A stretch of 64,000 nt of DNA. Source: Ophiodon elongatus. Lineage: Eukaryota; Chordata; Actinopteri; Perciformes; Hexagrammidae. Both the position numbers and the translations under genes were made by a program. Location of the stretch: contig JACSYO010001636.1 in assembly GCA_016806645.1 (NCBI GenBank), positions 722,001 to 786,000 of the forward strand, in the 5' to 3' direction. The notes below the pieces were generated by a model. It made no database searches and was not told where the DNA came from. It saw nothing but the letters and a program-made list of their open reading frames with translations. Shown piece after piece: positions 24,701 to 35,637 of this stretch. Every line of letters starts with the position of its first letter. Position 1 is the stretch's first letter.

Positions 24701-25970
24701 GCACCAATCCTGCCTGGAAGAAAAAAAAAAACGGAACTTTGCTATGGATTCTGGATTATTTAATCCATTTTTCCAACTGCCATTTCTTAAAAGTTTTACA
24801 CCATGTGAAAACACGAAACCCAGCCTCTCCTTGATTGTGAAAGAAAAAAAGGATATGTAGTTTTGTTTTCTTTAAAATGTTGCAGAGGGTAGCCTTGTAG
24901 AAGTAACATACCATACAGGTGCATCGTCTCCGTGTTCGAGTCCAGCGCAACACCCACCTCGCCCTCTCCCTGCATTTTCAGTCTGTACCGCATTTTGTTT
25001 TCATTTCTAACTGCCATTTGAACATTGGGCCATTTAAAATATTCCAACTGTAATAATGAGTTTCAGCTCATTGCTTAGCTGTCCGGACACAGTTTTTAAC
25101 GTTGTGAGACAGTTGGAGACTAGCGGGTGTCCATAGTGGAGCATTAAGCGGCTAAAGAGATAGATATTTTCCTGGTGGAGACCAAAACTGAGCTAAAAGA
25201 GAGTGATTGTTGCACTTAAACTCAATGTTGCTCTGAAACTGCTGGATGTGTAAATAAGCAACTGTTTGCAAACAAGTTCATCTTGTCAACTTAAATCGTG
25301 ATGATATGTCAATGTTGTGTTCAAAGCTTGTTTGCTCTGCCTCCACGTGGCCACACAATGTAACTAACAAAATGTAACAAATATAGATTATTGAAATGTT
25401 ATTTATTATTAAAATAATAAGTTGTGCAACACTAACTTGGTAAAGAAATCTACAAAATAAAAATAAAAAATAAGTTTTGACTAATTTATTCCTGATTTTG
25501 ATTTTTCAGGTTTACACTTGAAAAGGAAAGAGGATTGTCCATTGTCCGCTATTTGAGTAAGTATCGGCCCGATAAGAAAAAACTCAATGAACAGAACTGT
25601 TAGGCAACATGAGTTGTGTTCGTAAATGTGTCAGTTCTAATTTGTTAAAACGTGAACTGTTACTGTGAGATCCCTGTTAATCTGTCGAAGATATCATTTA
25701 ATTTCTGCTTAAAACACTCCAAAAGAACGCAGAACATTACGGTTAGCCATCAAGAGTGAACGTGTTTTTGGAAGTAAGTGCTACACTATATCAGTGGTCC
25801 AACATGGCATTTGTTTGGTTTGTTTTTTTATAAATTAATTTGAATTTTGTTGTAGAGGCAGGTATTTCCTTTCTAAGCTGTTAACCGATAGCCAATAATC
25901 TCATGGACTCTTTTATGATATGTCCACTTCTACCTCAGCCTTGTGTTATTTATTAATTTTGTGGCAGACT
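21780..25970. other. intergenic DNA without recognisable gene
   Basis: No conserved exon on either strand. It contains a poly-G run at 24473-24492, a fish repeat copy at 23845-24015 and AT-rich stretches at 25370-25480. Confidence 0.5.
23845..24015. repeat. dispersed teleost repeat (ggactttcacccagg family), copy 2
   Basis: Blocks aggactttcacccaggag, gtgaaaccaaaagtcaac, cacccaaaccgtgat and cctaaccaagtagttttgtt occur in the same order as at 38574-38760. Confidence 0.65.
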
Positions 25971-25979
25971 CTATATAAG

Positions 25980-26500
25980 AAGTGGAAGTAGTCATCGTGA
26001 CGTCACCCATTAGTTTGTGGACTGCTGTTTTGAAGCCTTGAGTTTAACGATCTGGCCGTCGTCATCTTGGCTTTTTTGCAAACGATGAACGTACGTGACC
26101 ATATTTGGAACATGGAGGAGTGACATAGAGAAGCCGTGTACGTCTCTGGTAGAGCCAGCGACCTGTCAATCACAGTGAGGCCGCCCTAAAGCATACTCCA
26201 TTTTATGGTTTGTTTGACTCTAAATGGACCATAATTTACTAAATGAACATCATGCTGTATTGAAGAAGACTTGAAACTAGAGATTGAGACATAAACTCAT
26301 GTTTACAATGTTTACTGAGGGAATAAATCAAGAGAGAAGTAGAGTCATTTTCTATAGACTTCTATACAACCAGAGAAGTCGCCCCCTGATGGACAGGTAT
26401 TTTGACACTTCCGCATTGGCTTCACTTGGCAGAACCGGAGGTTGCTGCCTGCGTTTTAGCTCTTCTTCAAATTCCTGGCATTTCCTCTCAGATTTATTGC
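25980..26500. repeat. dispersed repeat family R (gaccataatttact / gtcgccccctg), inverted copy
   Basis: Contains gactctaaatggaccataat, gaagaagacttgaaactaga, gagggaataaatcaagagag and agaagtcgccccctgatgg. The reverse complement of these blocks recurs in the insertion at 45884-46792, and parts recur at about 30000-30110 and 43380-43490. It is a non-coding transposon relic. Confidence 0.7.
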
Positions 26501-29125
26501 ACACAAATCGAACAGTAATGTAAAAAATGTCAGACTTTTCACACCAGCCCAGCATGGGTCACATTGATATATATGTATACATGTGTGTGCTGATAGAAAA
26601 CCGCTGGCACCGAGCCGGGCCCTCTCATGTCCGGAGTTTGGAATTCCTCAGCCGTGAGCTCAGCCTGGTGCTGGCCAGCGCTCCGGTGGTTTTGTCCTCT
26701 CTCTCTCTGGGCTCGCGGCAGCCATCACTCCCCTCCCTTGCCTCATTAGCCCTCTACAATAAGGCGGGCATGTCAGGAATGTGAGAGTGCATTCTTCCTT
26801 GTACCCCCCCCCCCCCCAACTCCCCACCAGTAACCTCCTCAGCACCTTCTGGGTCTCCTGCACCCCCCTCACACACACTCCCCCACATCTGACGTGGCAT
26901 CCCCCTTCCACATCTCCTTTCTCCCCATGTGGTTCCCCTCACGGCTCAAACCTCCCACATCGGTGCTCCTCGCTGCTTCTCTCTGAGACCATCACAGCTT
27001 TCTGAAATTCCCTTGAGACGTGGTACCAATCACACAGAGATAAGATTCTAATCCCCTACCCCCCATTATTTAGTGCATTTCTCGTTTCAGCTCTGAGTGG
27101 ATTTGCTGTGGTTAACGGTCTGTGCACGAGTGAAAGTTTTCTTGTCTCATTGTAAAGAGTTGACGAATCCCAGTGAGCCCAGTGAGTGTGTTCTTGCCAC
27201 TGACAGGCGCAGACTGTCATGTGTGTTAGGTGGTATACTGTTTTGTAAATTACTAAAATCCTTTCCGTTAAAGCAGGAACAGCAGCTAAATCGACTCCAT
27301 TGACAAAAACTATTATTTTATTGTGCCGTAAAACACTTTATTCAAAGTCGACCAAATACATTTTATAAAATACAACTCACCAAACCCGTCAATCACCAGC
27401 TCTGGTTTGGTCAAAATTAACCCTCCGTTCCCTGCTTTAAATGTTGAGTTTTATTTAGTTTCCGCCGAGTTTAAATTATGGGTAATTTACGACGTGGTAA
27501 GATTGCTGCTTTTTGTCAATGAAGTCTTGTGTATTTAGCTAGAGAAATATAGCTGCTGTTTCTGGTTAAACAATTTTACTCTTTAACAGAAAGTTATATC
27601 TCTGTAGGGACCTTTTGTTAAATGCATAATATGTATACATTCAGTATACCTTCAGTCACTAGCGTAGCATGGAAGTGCTAACTAGTTAATGATGTGCTAA
27701 CGTACCCTGCCAATGTTAGCTCCACGTATATCTTCTTCCAACCTCTCCGGGTAACGAGTAGCTGTATTACACAACATTTAACCAGGACGAGCTCCAAATC
27801 CACTAAACCAGCCTGAACATGAAGAACATCTGGAACCACTGATGAGAGTCGGTGGAGCGGAGCCGGATAGCAGTGTGCTGTGCTACGCTGTGATTTGCCA
27901 GTCTGTGAACAAGCTAAACACAGCTGACACTGTGTAACCGCAGCAACAGAAACTTCACATTTACCAGTGCCGCTTCAGGAAGTTTCCTTAAATGAGCAAA
28001 CTTTTTAAGTTGAGCAAACTTTTTAAGTTGCTGAGCAAACCACCCCCCCGCAAAGTCTTTTTCTTCCTTTTGCTAACTTTTTATTTAATCCAATAAACAC
28101 ACTAAAACACTGACTAGAGCTCTGTGAACCTGCACTTGATTGCTCTTCCTCGACAACCGGATGTGTGTCTCAGTAAACTGAAACTGAATTGCAAGACGGT
28201 AATCTTGAACCAAACGTGGAGGTGTACAGAGAGTTGAATTTTCAGTCAGGGGCAACTGATTTAAATTCCATAATGTTACATTCAGTGTCAAGTTCCCTGG
28301 AATTCAGTTCCATAATAAAGTGTCAACAGATTTATGTCCCCACAAACCATGAAAGTGAGTACAGTTTATGGTTGAGGGGAGTAAAAGTAGTTATCATGTA
28401 TTATAAACCCATCAGTCAACCTCTAGTTAACAACTAGTCAAGAGTATTGAACTAGTAATTAATTACAGTTGATTAAACATTAATAAGTCACATCTGTGAT
28501 GTTTTATGACTATGATATAGTGCATCCGAGAGCATTATGTGTGTTTATGTGTGTAGTTATCACTATGAACGCCCTCATAATGCACTATAGGTGTGTCTTC
28601 ATAGAAATTGTTACCACAAATTTCCAATTCTTTTTTTTTTTTAAAACAATTAACCAGGTGGTATCGCACAGCGGAGTCGAAATGTCTTTTTTGGATATGT
28701 CAGCCAGTTATTTATTTTACAGTCAATAAATTCCCTCACTCAAATTCCACCTCCATCACCTCAACCTGGGGCCCATTCCAAGCTGCCGTGCGCTGCAGAA
28801 AGTTCCAACCTGTCAAGGCGATGTATAAACACACTTTCTCCACCTCGTTGTGTGAACACAAGAACACTGCACTCTGCCCATGTTTCTCTCTCTGCAGCTC
28901 CCGGGCGTGCGATATCTAAAAGGCTGATGGCTGAAGTGAGAATTTCAAATCCTTGATCAGGAGAAGGGTCTTCCGATGTTTTCTCCTCTGCACAGCACGT
29001 GTGGTGTGGGAGGAGAGGCCTGACATGAGAGTAATGATAGTACGCAGAACACTCCACACCTCGTTATCAGAAGCCTGGTACCAAGTGGAACTGCATCTGG
29101 AGTACAGTATGTGTGTGTGCGTGTG

Positions 29126-29192
<67 letters not shown>

Positions 29193-31640
29193 GTGTGTGT
29201 GAGTGTGTTTCTAAAAGGGATTTTGGAAAAGGTTCCGTGTAGGGAGGTTCTGCTTTTTCCTTCGGCTGTGAAAAGCTTTGTTGTTGACCCCTCCTTCTCT
29301 TCGGCTCACATGCACCGCCACCGCGATAGATGGGGTGGACTGAGAGGTCAAAGGTTAAAAGGGAGGAAGGAGATGACGTGGGATAGCCCAAGAAAGAAGT
29401 GGAAGGATGGTGGATGGTGTGTGTGTGTGTGTGTGTGCGCGTGTGTGTGCGCGCCCTGGAGGAACATTCTCCAGACGCAAAGAGAGGAAGCTATCGGGGC
29501 CGAGGAGCCTCAGCGGAATCAGGGACAGCAGGGGTCGAGATACCTCTATCTGCCAGCGATAGGACGCACAGAGCACAGACTTATCTGGAGGCGCTACTAT
29601 GTGGCCACGTCTCTGACTGACACCGCAAACTGTCGGCCAGATCCACAGCAGACCAGCGGCCCACCTGACAAGCACGGCTCTGTTTTTGGGAGAAGAAAAT
29701 CTCCCGAGGTCATTTCCAACTTCTTTTCTCTGGCAAACGTAAGCAACGCTCCATTTTGAACAGGTGCATTGATGTCAAAGCTCTGCATCCTTTTGTGAGT
29801 GGAACGTTTTCCCTTCACCGTGTCCTATCAGTGTCGCATCTCTACGGTGTCGTAGAGAATTATTTTTGCTAAATAAACTAGAGCATTTGCTTTCACACGA
29901 AGCACGAGGCTCAAAAACCAATACCTGCCTTCTCACCGCGTGGTATATCAGACAAATTAATCTACACTCAAGGTCTTCTTACTAGTTTTTAGTTCTTACT
30001 TACATTTAGTCAATTATGGTCCATTTAGAGTCAAATAGACCATAAAGCAGGGTATGCTTTAGCGCGGGGCTACAAGGTGATTGACAGGTCTCTACCACGG
30101 TGTTGTCTGGTCTGGGAGTTGTCCGTGTTTTTGTCTTAAACTTAACCCTCTCACAGTGTGTTCATAGTGTGCTTCACAGAACGTGAATATTAAAACAAAG
30201 TCCATTTTTGTGAGCTATCACACCGCAAATAAAGGCATCACTTTGTGTGGAACGGACAACGGACAACGAGCCTCCGTAGTCCGAACCAAGTCGATAAACT
30301 TTATTACTCCTTTCAAACTTCACAAAGGCAGCGCAGACCAGATCCACTTCCCCTGCTCTTACCTTTCCCAATAAAAGCCCAAGACATATACACTGAGTAA
30401 CTGTTGACCAGAGGGAACTCAAAATCATTTCCGATTATTTCGCAAAAAGGGAAATCAATAAAATAGCTCACAGTAGCTCAGGCTATACAACAGTTCACCT
30501 TAGACAGGCTGCTCTGGGTCAATAGGATCCTGATAGTCGGTCCTCCCTCGGGACAAACGTCACACGTTAAGCCTCACAGATGGCCTGAACAGCAAATATC
30601 ACTAATATCTCAGGGACTTTAAACTTTTGGTTCTCTGACAAAATGTGTAATAGCCACAAACGCAGCCACAGTAAAACGTGAACATTGAGTTTCAGTCTTA
30701 CAAGATCATTTGCTGCTATTTATAGCGTCTTAAATACAACAAAGGGAGGGGAGCATGGGGAGGATGAACAGACAAATGGGTACAATTGTACACAAGGAGC
30801 CAAGGGAAAGGGAGGAGGCTGGGTTGTGTGTTTGCATCTTTGTTTGGGAGCAGCTCCTCAGACAGAAGATGGATGTGCTGCCAGTCGGTTGTGAGCGCGC
30901 GTGTCTGTTTGTCTGTCCCGGCGAGGGATGTGGGACACCGGAGTGTGCTGTTTATTCACAGAGTGACTCAGAGTGTCTCAGGAAACAGCCAGGAGGAGGA
31001 CCGGGAGCTTCCTGGGGAAGAAAGGCTGAGGGCGATCCCTGCGGTTCTATAGGAGGAAATGAGTGGCATGGGCGTGGGCTTGGCGGAGACTATTTCCAGC
31101 AAGGGGGCCCCGAGGTGGGGTCACCCATGGTAAATGTGCCATTTACATTTACATTACATATACATTGAGGTATTTAGCTTATCAAGAGTGTTTGAGAACA
31201 ATAAAGCAGAATGATGATTGGTAGACCAAACTATTTTTCGGTGAGCCCAAAAATGTATTTAAAGCAGAAGGGACACACGTTACATTGTACATAAAGCGTG
31301 TCAAGGAGGAGAAATCTGGAAATGAGGTTTTGTTTCAGTGGAAAAGAAGGATGAGCTTTACTCCTATGACCTGCTAGGTGAGGGTCAGGTGACTGACGAA
31401 AGTGTCGGTAGGCTAGTTATTGTTAGCCTTGCTAGCTTGTCTTTTATGGTAATGAGACAAAGCCCTTCACACTAGCCATGTTTCCATTCACGTATATATT
31501 TATGGACATTATAAGTATTGCATTGGAAAAGCTCTAAGGAAACGGCAAAATTCATTGGCGCAAAAGTTAGCAAAAGGTTTTTTTACGTTTTTTCCTTTCA
31601 TGCATTTATTGTTTACGATGTGTTTCGCTTCATGTTTCTA
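26501..31640. other. intergenic DNA without recognisable gene
   Basis: Open frames here (for example around microsatellites at 29100-29450, or at 30750-31160) show no conserved protein features and no consistent splice pattern. A family R fragment lies at about 30000-30110. Nothing else is supported. Confidence 0.5.
29103..29206. repeat. (GT)n microsatellite
   Basis: GT run with a few gc/ga interruptions. A shorter GT/GC run lies at 29418-29450. Confidence 0.95.
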
Positions 31641-31867
31641 CTACTACTGATCAAATCAGCCCTAACTATAAGCGCTATCAAAGATGAAAGTCTTAAGTCT
31701 ACTCTTAAATGTGGTGAGGGTGTCTGTCCCCCGGACTGAAAGTGGAAGCTGGTTCCATAGAAGAGGAGCTTGATAACTGAAAGCTCTGGCTCCCATCCTA
31801 CTTTTTAAGACTCTAGGAACCACAAGTAGCCCTGCAGTTAGTGAGCGCAGCTCTCTAGTACTCTCTA

Positions 31868-31930
31868 GCACTCTGAGATTCTTATGAATGAAGAGTGCGT
31901 TATAAATTAAATTTATTATTATTATTATTA
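31868..31930 (+). mobile_element. LINE 3'-tail fragment in opposite orientation
   Basis: cactctgagattcttatgaa ... followed by a (tta)n run is the near-exact reverse complement of the 3' tail of the LINE at 19030-19095. It sits between the minisatellite and the rest of the minus-strand LINE reading frame. Confidence 0.75.
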
Positions 31931-32410
31931 GTGGGGTAATATGGTACTATGAACTCTTTAGTGGGGTAATATGGTACTATGAGCTCTCTAGTGGGGTAAT
32001 ATGGTACTATGAACTCTCTAGTGGGGTAATATGGTACTATGAGCTCTCTAGTGGGGTAATAAGGTACTATAAGCTCTCTAGTGGGGTAATATGGTACTAT
32101 GAGCTCTCTAGTGGGGTAATATGGTACTATAACCTCTCTAGTGGGGTAATATGGTACAATGAGCTCTCTAGTGGGGTAAGAGGGTACTATGAGCTCTCTA
32201 GTTGGGTATTATGGTACTATAAACTCTCTAGTGGGGTAATATGGTACTATGAGCTCTCTAGTGGGGTAATAGGGTACTATGAGCGCTCTAGTGGAGTAAT
32301 ATGGTACTATGAGCTCTCTAGTGCGGTAATATGGTACTATGAGCTCTCTAGTGGGGTAATATGGTACTATAAGCTCTCTAGTGGGGTAATATGGTACTGT
32401 AAGCTCCTTA
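31931..32410 (-). repeat. 30-bp minisatellite grown inside the LINE coding frame, 16 copies
   Basis: Sixteen units of 30 bp (core gtggggtaatatggtactat plus a gagctctcta-type end). On the minus strand each unit encodes ten residues of the form IVPYYPTREL, which is the LINE's own peptide at this place (YLKEL..VPYYPTR). The LINE frame is kept through at least the first seven units (32209-32410). Confidence 0.95.
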
Positions 32411-32978
32411 AGATATGATGGTGCCTCACCAATTAAGGATTTGTAGGTGAGGAGAAGGATTTTAAATTTGATTCTTGATTTTACAGGGAGCCAGTGCAGA
32501 GACGCTAATACAGGAGTAATATGATCTCTTTTCTTAGTTTTTGTTAGTACACGTGCTGCAGCATTCTGGATCAACTGGAGAGATTTAAGACACTTATTAA
32601 GAGCCTGATAATAAGGAATTGCAGTAATCTAGTCTAGAAGTAACAAATGTGTGAACTCATTTTTTATTAATCGCTTTGATTAGTGTGCCTGATTTTTGAA
32701 ATGTTACGTACATTAATGTTACATCTAAGAGACAGGTAGAAGACCCAGAAGCAGAAATTGTTGAAGACAATTGGCCTAGGTCGATGGGAGAAAAGCCATC
32801 TAAATATATATCAGGGTTTACGACTGTTTCTAAGGTTACTCTATTTGAGGATAGATCGGTACTGGTTGAGGGCAAGAGAATATTAATCTTGTCTCTCATA
32901 GTTAGAATCTTATCATTGAAGAAGTTCATAAAGTCATTACTACCCAGGTCTATAGGAATACACGGCTCAACAGAGCTG

Positions 32979-33019
<41 letters not shown>

Positions 33020-33350
33020 GAGGACTATAGGAATACACGGCTCAACAGAGCTGTGACTCTCTGTCAGTGCTAAAGAGAAACCTGGGGTTGTTCTTATTTT
33101 TCTCTATTATTGATGAGTAATAGGCTGCTCTGGCATTACGGAGGGCCTTCTTATATGTTTTAAGACTATCTCGCCCAGATTCTTCTAAATTGGTGGAACG
33201 CCATATCCTTTCAAGCTTTGGCGATGTTTGCTTTAATTTGCGGGTTTGAGGGTTATACCATGGAGCGAACCTCCTCTATTATCTTCTTTTTTAGAGGGGC
33301 AATAGAGTCTAGTGTCAGTCTCAGTGAACCTGTAGCACTATCGACTAGAT

Positions 33351-33982
33351 CAGCGGTCCCCAACCTTTTTTGCGCCACGGACCGGTTTCGTGTAAGACAA
33401 TATTTTCACGGACCGGTTTTCAAGGTGTGGGGGATAAATATTATGAAATAAAATGATACGACCGGCATAAAAACAAATATAAAGTACATAAAAAATACAA
33501 CTCACCATTATGCCGAATTATCGCATATTTTATGCAGAGCCGGCGTGTGAGAATCACCTATAGCGATAAACTTTGCAGCTTTCTTTTTCGTGAAAGTCAA
33601 AGGCTCTTCTTCTTCTTCTTCTTCTTCTTCTTCTTCTTCTTCTTCTTCTTCTTCTTCTTCTTCTTCTTCTTCTTCTTCTTCTTCTTCTGTCTCGTCATTG
33701 GACCTTTTCCCCTTTCCAAAGATGCTCTCCAAAGACGTTTGTTTTTTAAAAATGTTTGCTAGCTTGTGGGCTTAATTTTTGGGGTAACGTATCACATGAC
33801 CGAGAAGAGTGTCTTGACATGTGTCAAGAGGCACAGACAGATGTTTCTGGTCATTTTTCAAAATAAAACATCTTTCAGACAGTGATAATGAATCAAATAT
33901 TTTTTTCATTCATTCTTTCTGCCCGGTACGAAAGGACCCACGGACCAGTACTGGTCCGCGGACCGGTGGTTGGGGACCACTG
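33351..33982. mobile_element. non-autonomous hAT-type element, 632 bp
   Basis: Terminal inverted repeats cagcggtccccaacc and ggttggggaccactg. An 8-bp target-site duplication gactagat / aactagat (7 of 8 match) lies at 33343-33350 and 33983-33990, as expected for hAT transposons. An inner (TTC)n run at 33601-33687 accounts for long Glu and Ser frames that are not genes. It is inserted in the LINE. Confidence 0.85.
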
Positions 33983-34760
33983 AACTAGATGATCCATCTG
34001 GGACCGACTAAAGTTAGCACAGGAGTCCTCTGTTATATTGAGACATGGTGTGGAATTAAATCCAGATGGAATCGCTTCTTTAAATTTAGCTACAGCACTG
34101 TCAGATAGACATCTGGTGTAGAAACTTTGGCTAATGCTGTACACTCCGGTAGTAAGAATTCAAAAGTTATTAGGTAATGGTCTGATAAAAGAGGGTTCTG
34201 CGAAAAAACTATTACATTTTCTATTTTAATGCCATATGCAAGAAAAGGTAGAGGGTGTGGTTAAAATAGTGAGTGGGTTTCTGTACACTCTGACAGAAGC
34301 CAATTGAATCTAATAGTGAGATAAACGCTGTACTAACAACATTATCGACATCCACATGAATATTAAAGTCACCTACAATAATAACTTTATCTGTTTTAAG
34401 GACTAAACTTGATAAGAACTCTGAAAATTCAGATAGAAATTCAGAATACGGACCTGGGGCCTGGTACACTATAACAAATAGAATTGGCTGTATTGTTTTC
34501 CAGGTTGGATGTGAAATACTAAGAACCACGCTTTCAAATTAGTTATAATTTAAGTTTAAGTTTAGGTTTAGGGTTTATTAATAGGCTTGAGTCAAAGATG
34601 GCTGCTACTCCACCTCCTCGGCCGGTGCCTCGAGGAATGTGAGTATTAATATGACTTAGGAGTTGATTAATTTAGGCTGACATATTCTTCATGACACAAC
34701 CAGGTTTCAGTAAGACGGAATAAATCAATATGATTATCTGATATTAGATCATGCTAAGAT

Positions 34761-34870
34761 GTTTGCTGTTTGGCTCTCCTCCCAGTTAACCCCTGAGGCT
34801 GAGGAGGAAGTCCTGAAGGGCGGAGAGGTTATTGACTCTTTCCTAAGAGAAGACAAGGGTGTGTTTCTCC
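34761..34870 (+). pseudogene. diverged extra copy of hal exon 5
   Basis: Matches the hal exon 5 region (true exon at 37579-37651) including the acceptor ctcctcccag. The exon copy (34786-34858) has about eight substitutions, several of them amino-acid changing (for example Lys to Glu). It lies upstream of hal exon 1 and so is not part of the hal reading frame. Confidence 0.85.
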
Positions 34871-34874
34871 AGTT

Positions 34875-35359
34875 GACAATTGTACGAATGTGGTTCTGAA
34901 TAATGTTCACCTCGTCGTTAATTTAACTGAAATGTTCGTTATGCTTTCAAATGTTACTAAAAAAGCTGCTCAGCTGATTGTTTCCTCGTGTTGGTTTTTG
35001 CCTCCAGTACGTTCACCTGGACGGCAACAGCATGACCACAGCAGATTTGGTCGTCTTGGGTCGCGGCTCGTTCAAGATAAAGGTGAGAAAAGTCCCACGG
35101 TACTGTCCTAAGTGAGAGACAAAGTGGAGACAAACTAATGTTTGCTGTTTGGCTCTCCTCCCAGTTAACCCCCGAAGCTGAGGAGAAAGTCCTGGAGGGC
35201 CGAGAGGTTATTGACTCTTTCTTAAGAGAAAACAAGGGTGTGTTTCTCTGACATCTCTTCATCTAAAGAATTGAAATGGGGTGTTCATTTCAGATACTTC
35301 AACAGTGTGTATCATTTTTCACTGCAGTCGCATACGGAGTCAACACTGGCTTTGGAAAG
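34875..35359 (+). pseudogene. extra copy of hal intron 3 to exon 6, upstream of exon 1
   Basis: Near-identical to 37223-37773: exon 4 copy at 35008-35082, exon 5 copy at 35165-35237, start of exon 6 copy at 35328-35359, with intron sequence equally conserved. A 66-bp piece holding exon 3 (37285-37350 in the true gene) is missing. It ends abruptly within exon 6. No start codon or exons 1-3 precede it. Confidence 0.9.
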
Positions 35360-35583
35360 GCTGAGCAGTAAATAGCCCATGCCCTTACGTAATTTTAAAA
35401 TTAGACCAACGTGCAAATTATTTTATTATTTAATTGTCAGACATCATTTCTTGGTTTACAGATCATAAATCACCTGTTGAAAGCTGTCACATAATTTGAT
35501 CCTACATATCTATTGGATTGCATCCAGAGAGAACAGGTCGGACGAGTCATTGTGAGGGAGGATCAACCTGTTGTCTCCAAAGA

Positions 35584-35590
35584 TATAAAG
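35584..35590 (+). promoter_or_regulatory. possible TATA box of hal
   Basis: tataaag lies 48 bp before the start codon. The following aaag/gtaaca could instead be a splice donor of a non-coding first exon, so this is weak. Confidence 0.3.
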
Positions 35591-35637
35591 GTAACAGCCT
35601 CACTGCCTCACAAGTCCTTCGTACATCTCTCTGCACG

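Larger units (their letters stand above)
31640..34640 (-). pseudogene. L2-type LINE, nearly full span, decayed and interrupted
   Basis: Read on the minus strand: an AP-endonuclease fragment at 34221-34529 (VIIVGDFNIHVD), an inter-domain fragment at 32657-32929, and the C-terminal end at 32400-32574 (ITPVLASLHWLPVKSRIKF) continued at 31662-31850 (LWNQLPLSVRGTDTL ... TFIFDSAYS). Most of the catalytic reverse-transcriptase core is not recognisable. The copy is broken by a hAT-type element (33351-33982), a (CTA)n run (32987-33019) and a 30-bp minisatellite expansion (31931-32410). A separate copy of the same family's 3' end lies in hal intron 10. Confidence 0.85.

Noticed and set aside
29103..29760. 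208-residue plus-strand frame
   Set aside because: Starts in a GT repeat, has no recognisable domain and no splice context.
30755..31168. 137-residue plus-strand frame
   Set aside because: No family features, and overlapping frames are equally open in this GC-richer stretch.
33508..33775. Poly-Glu and poly-Ser frames
   Set aside because: Produced by the (TTC)n run inside a hAT-type element.
34875..35359. A second functional hal gene
   Set aside because: Only exons 4-6 are present, exon 3 is deleted and exon 6 is cut short; there is no start or downstream part.
35518..35637. Upstream in-frame ATG extending hal by 40 residues
   Set aside because: The extension has no counterpart in known histidases, and the start at 35638 aligns with the known N terminus.
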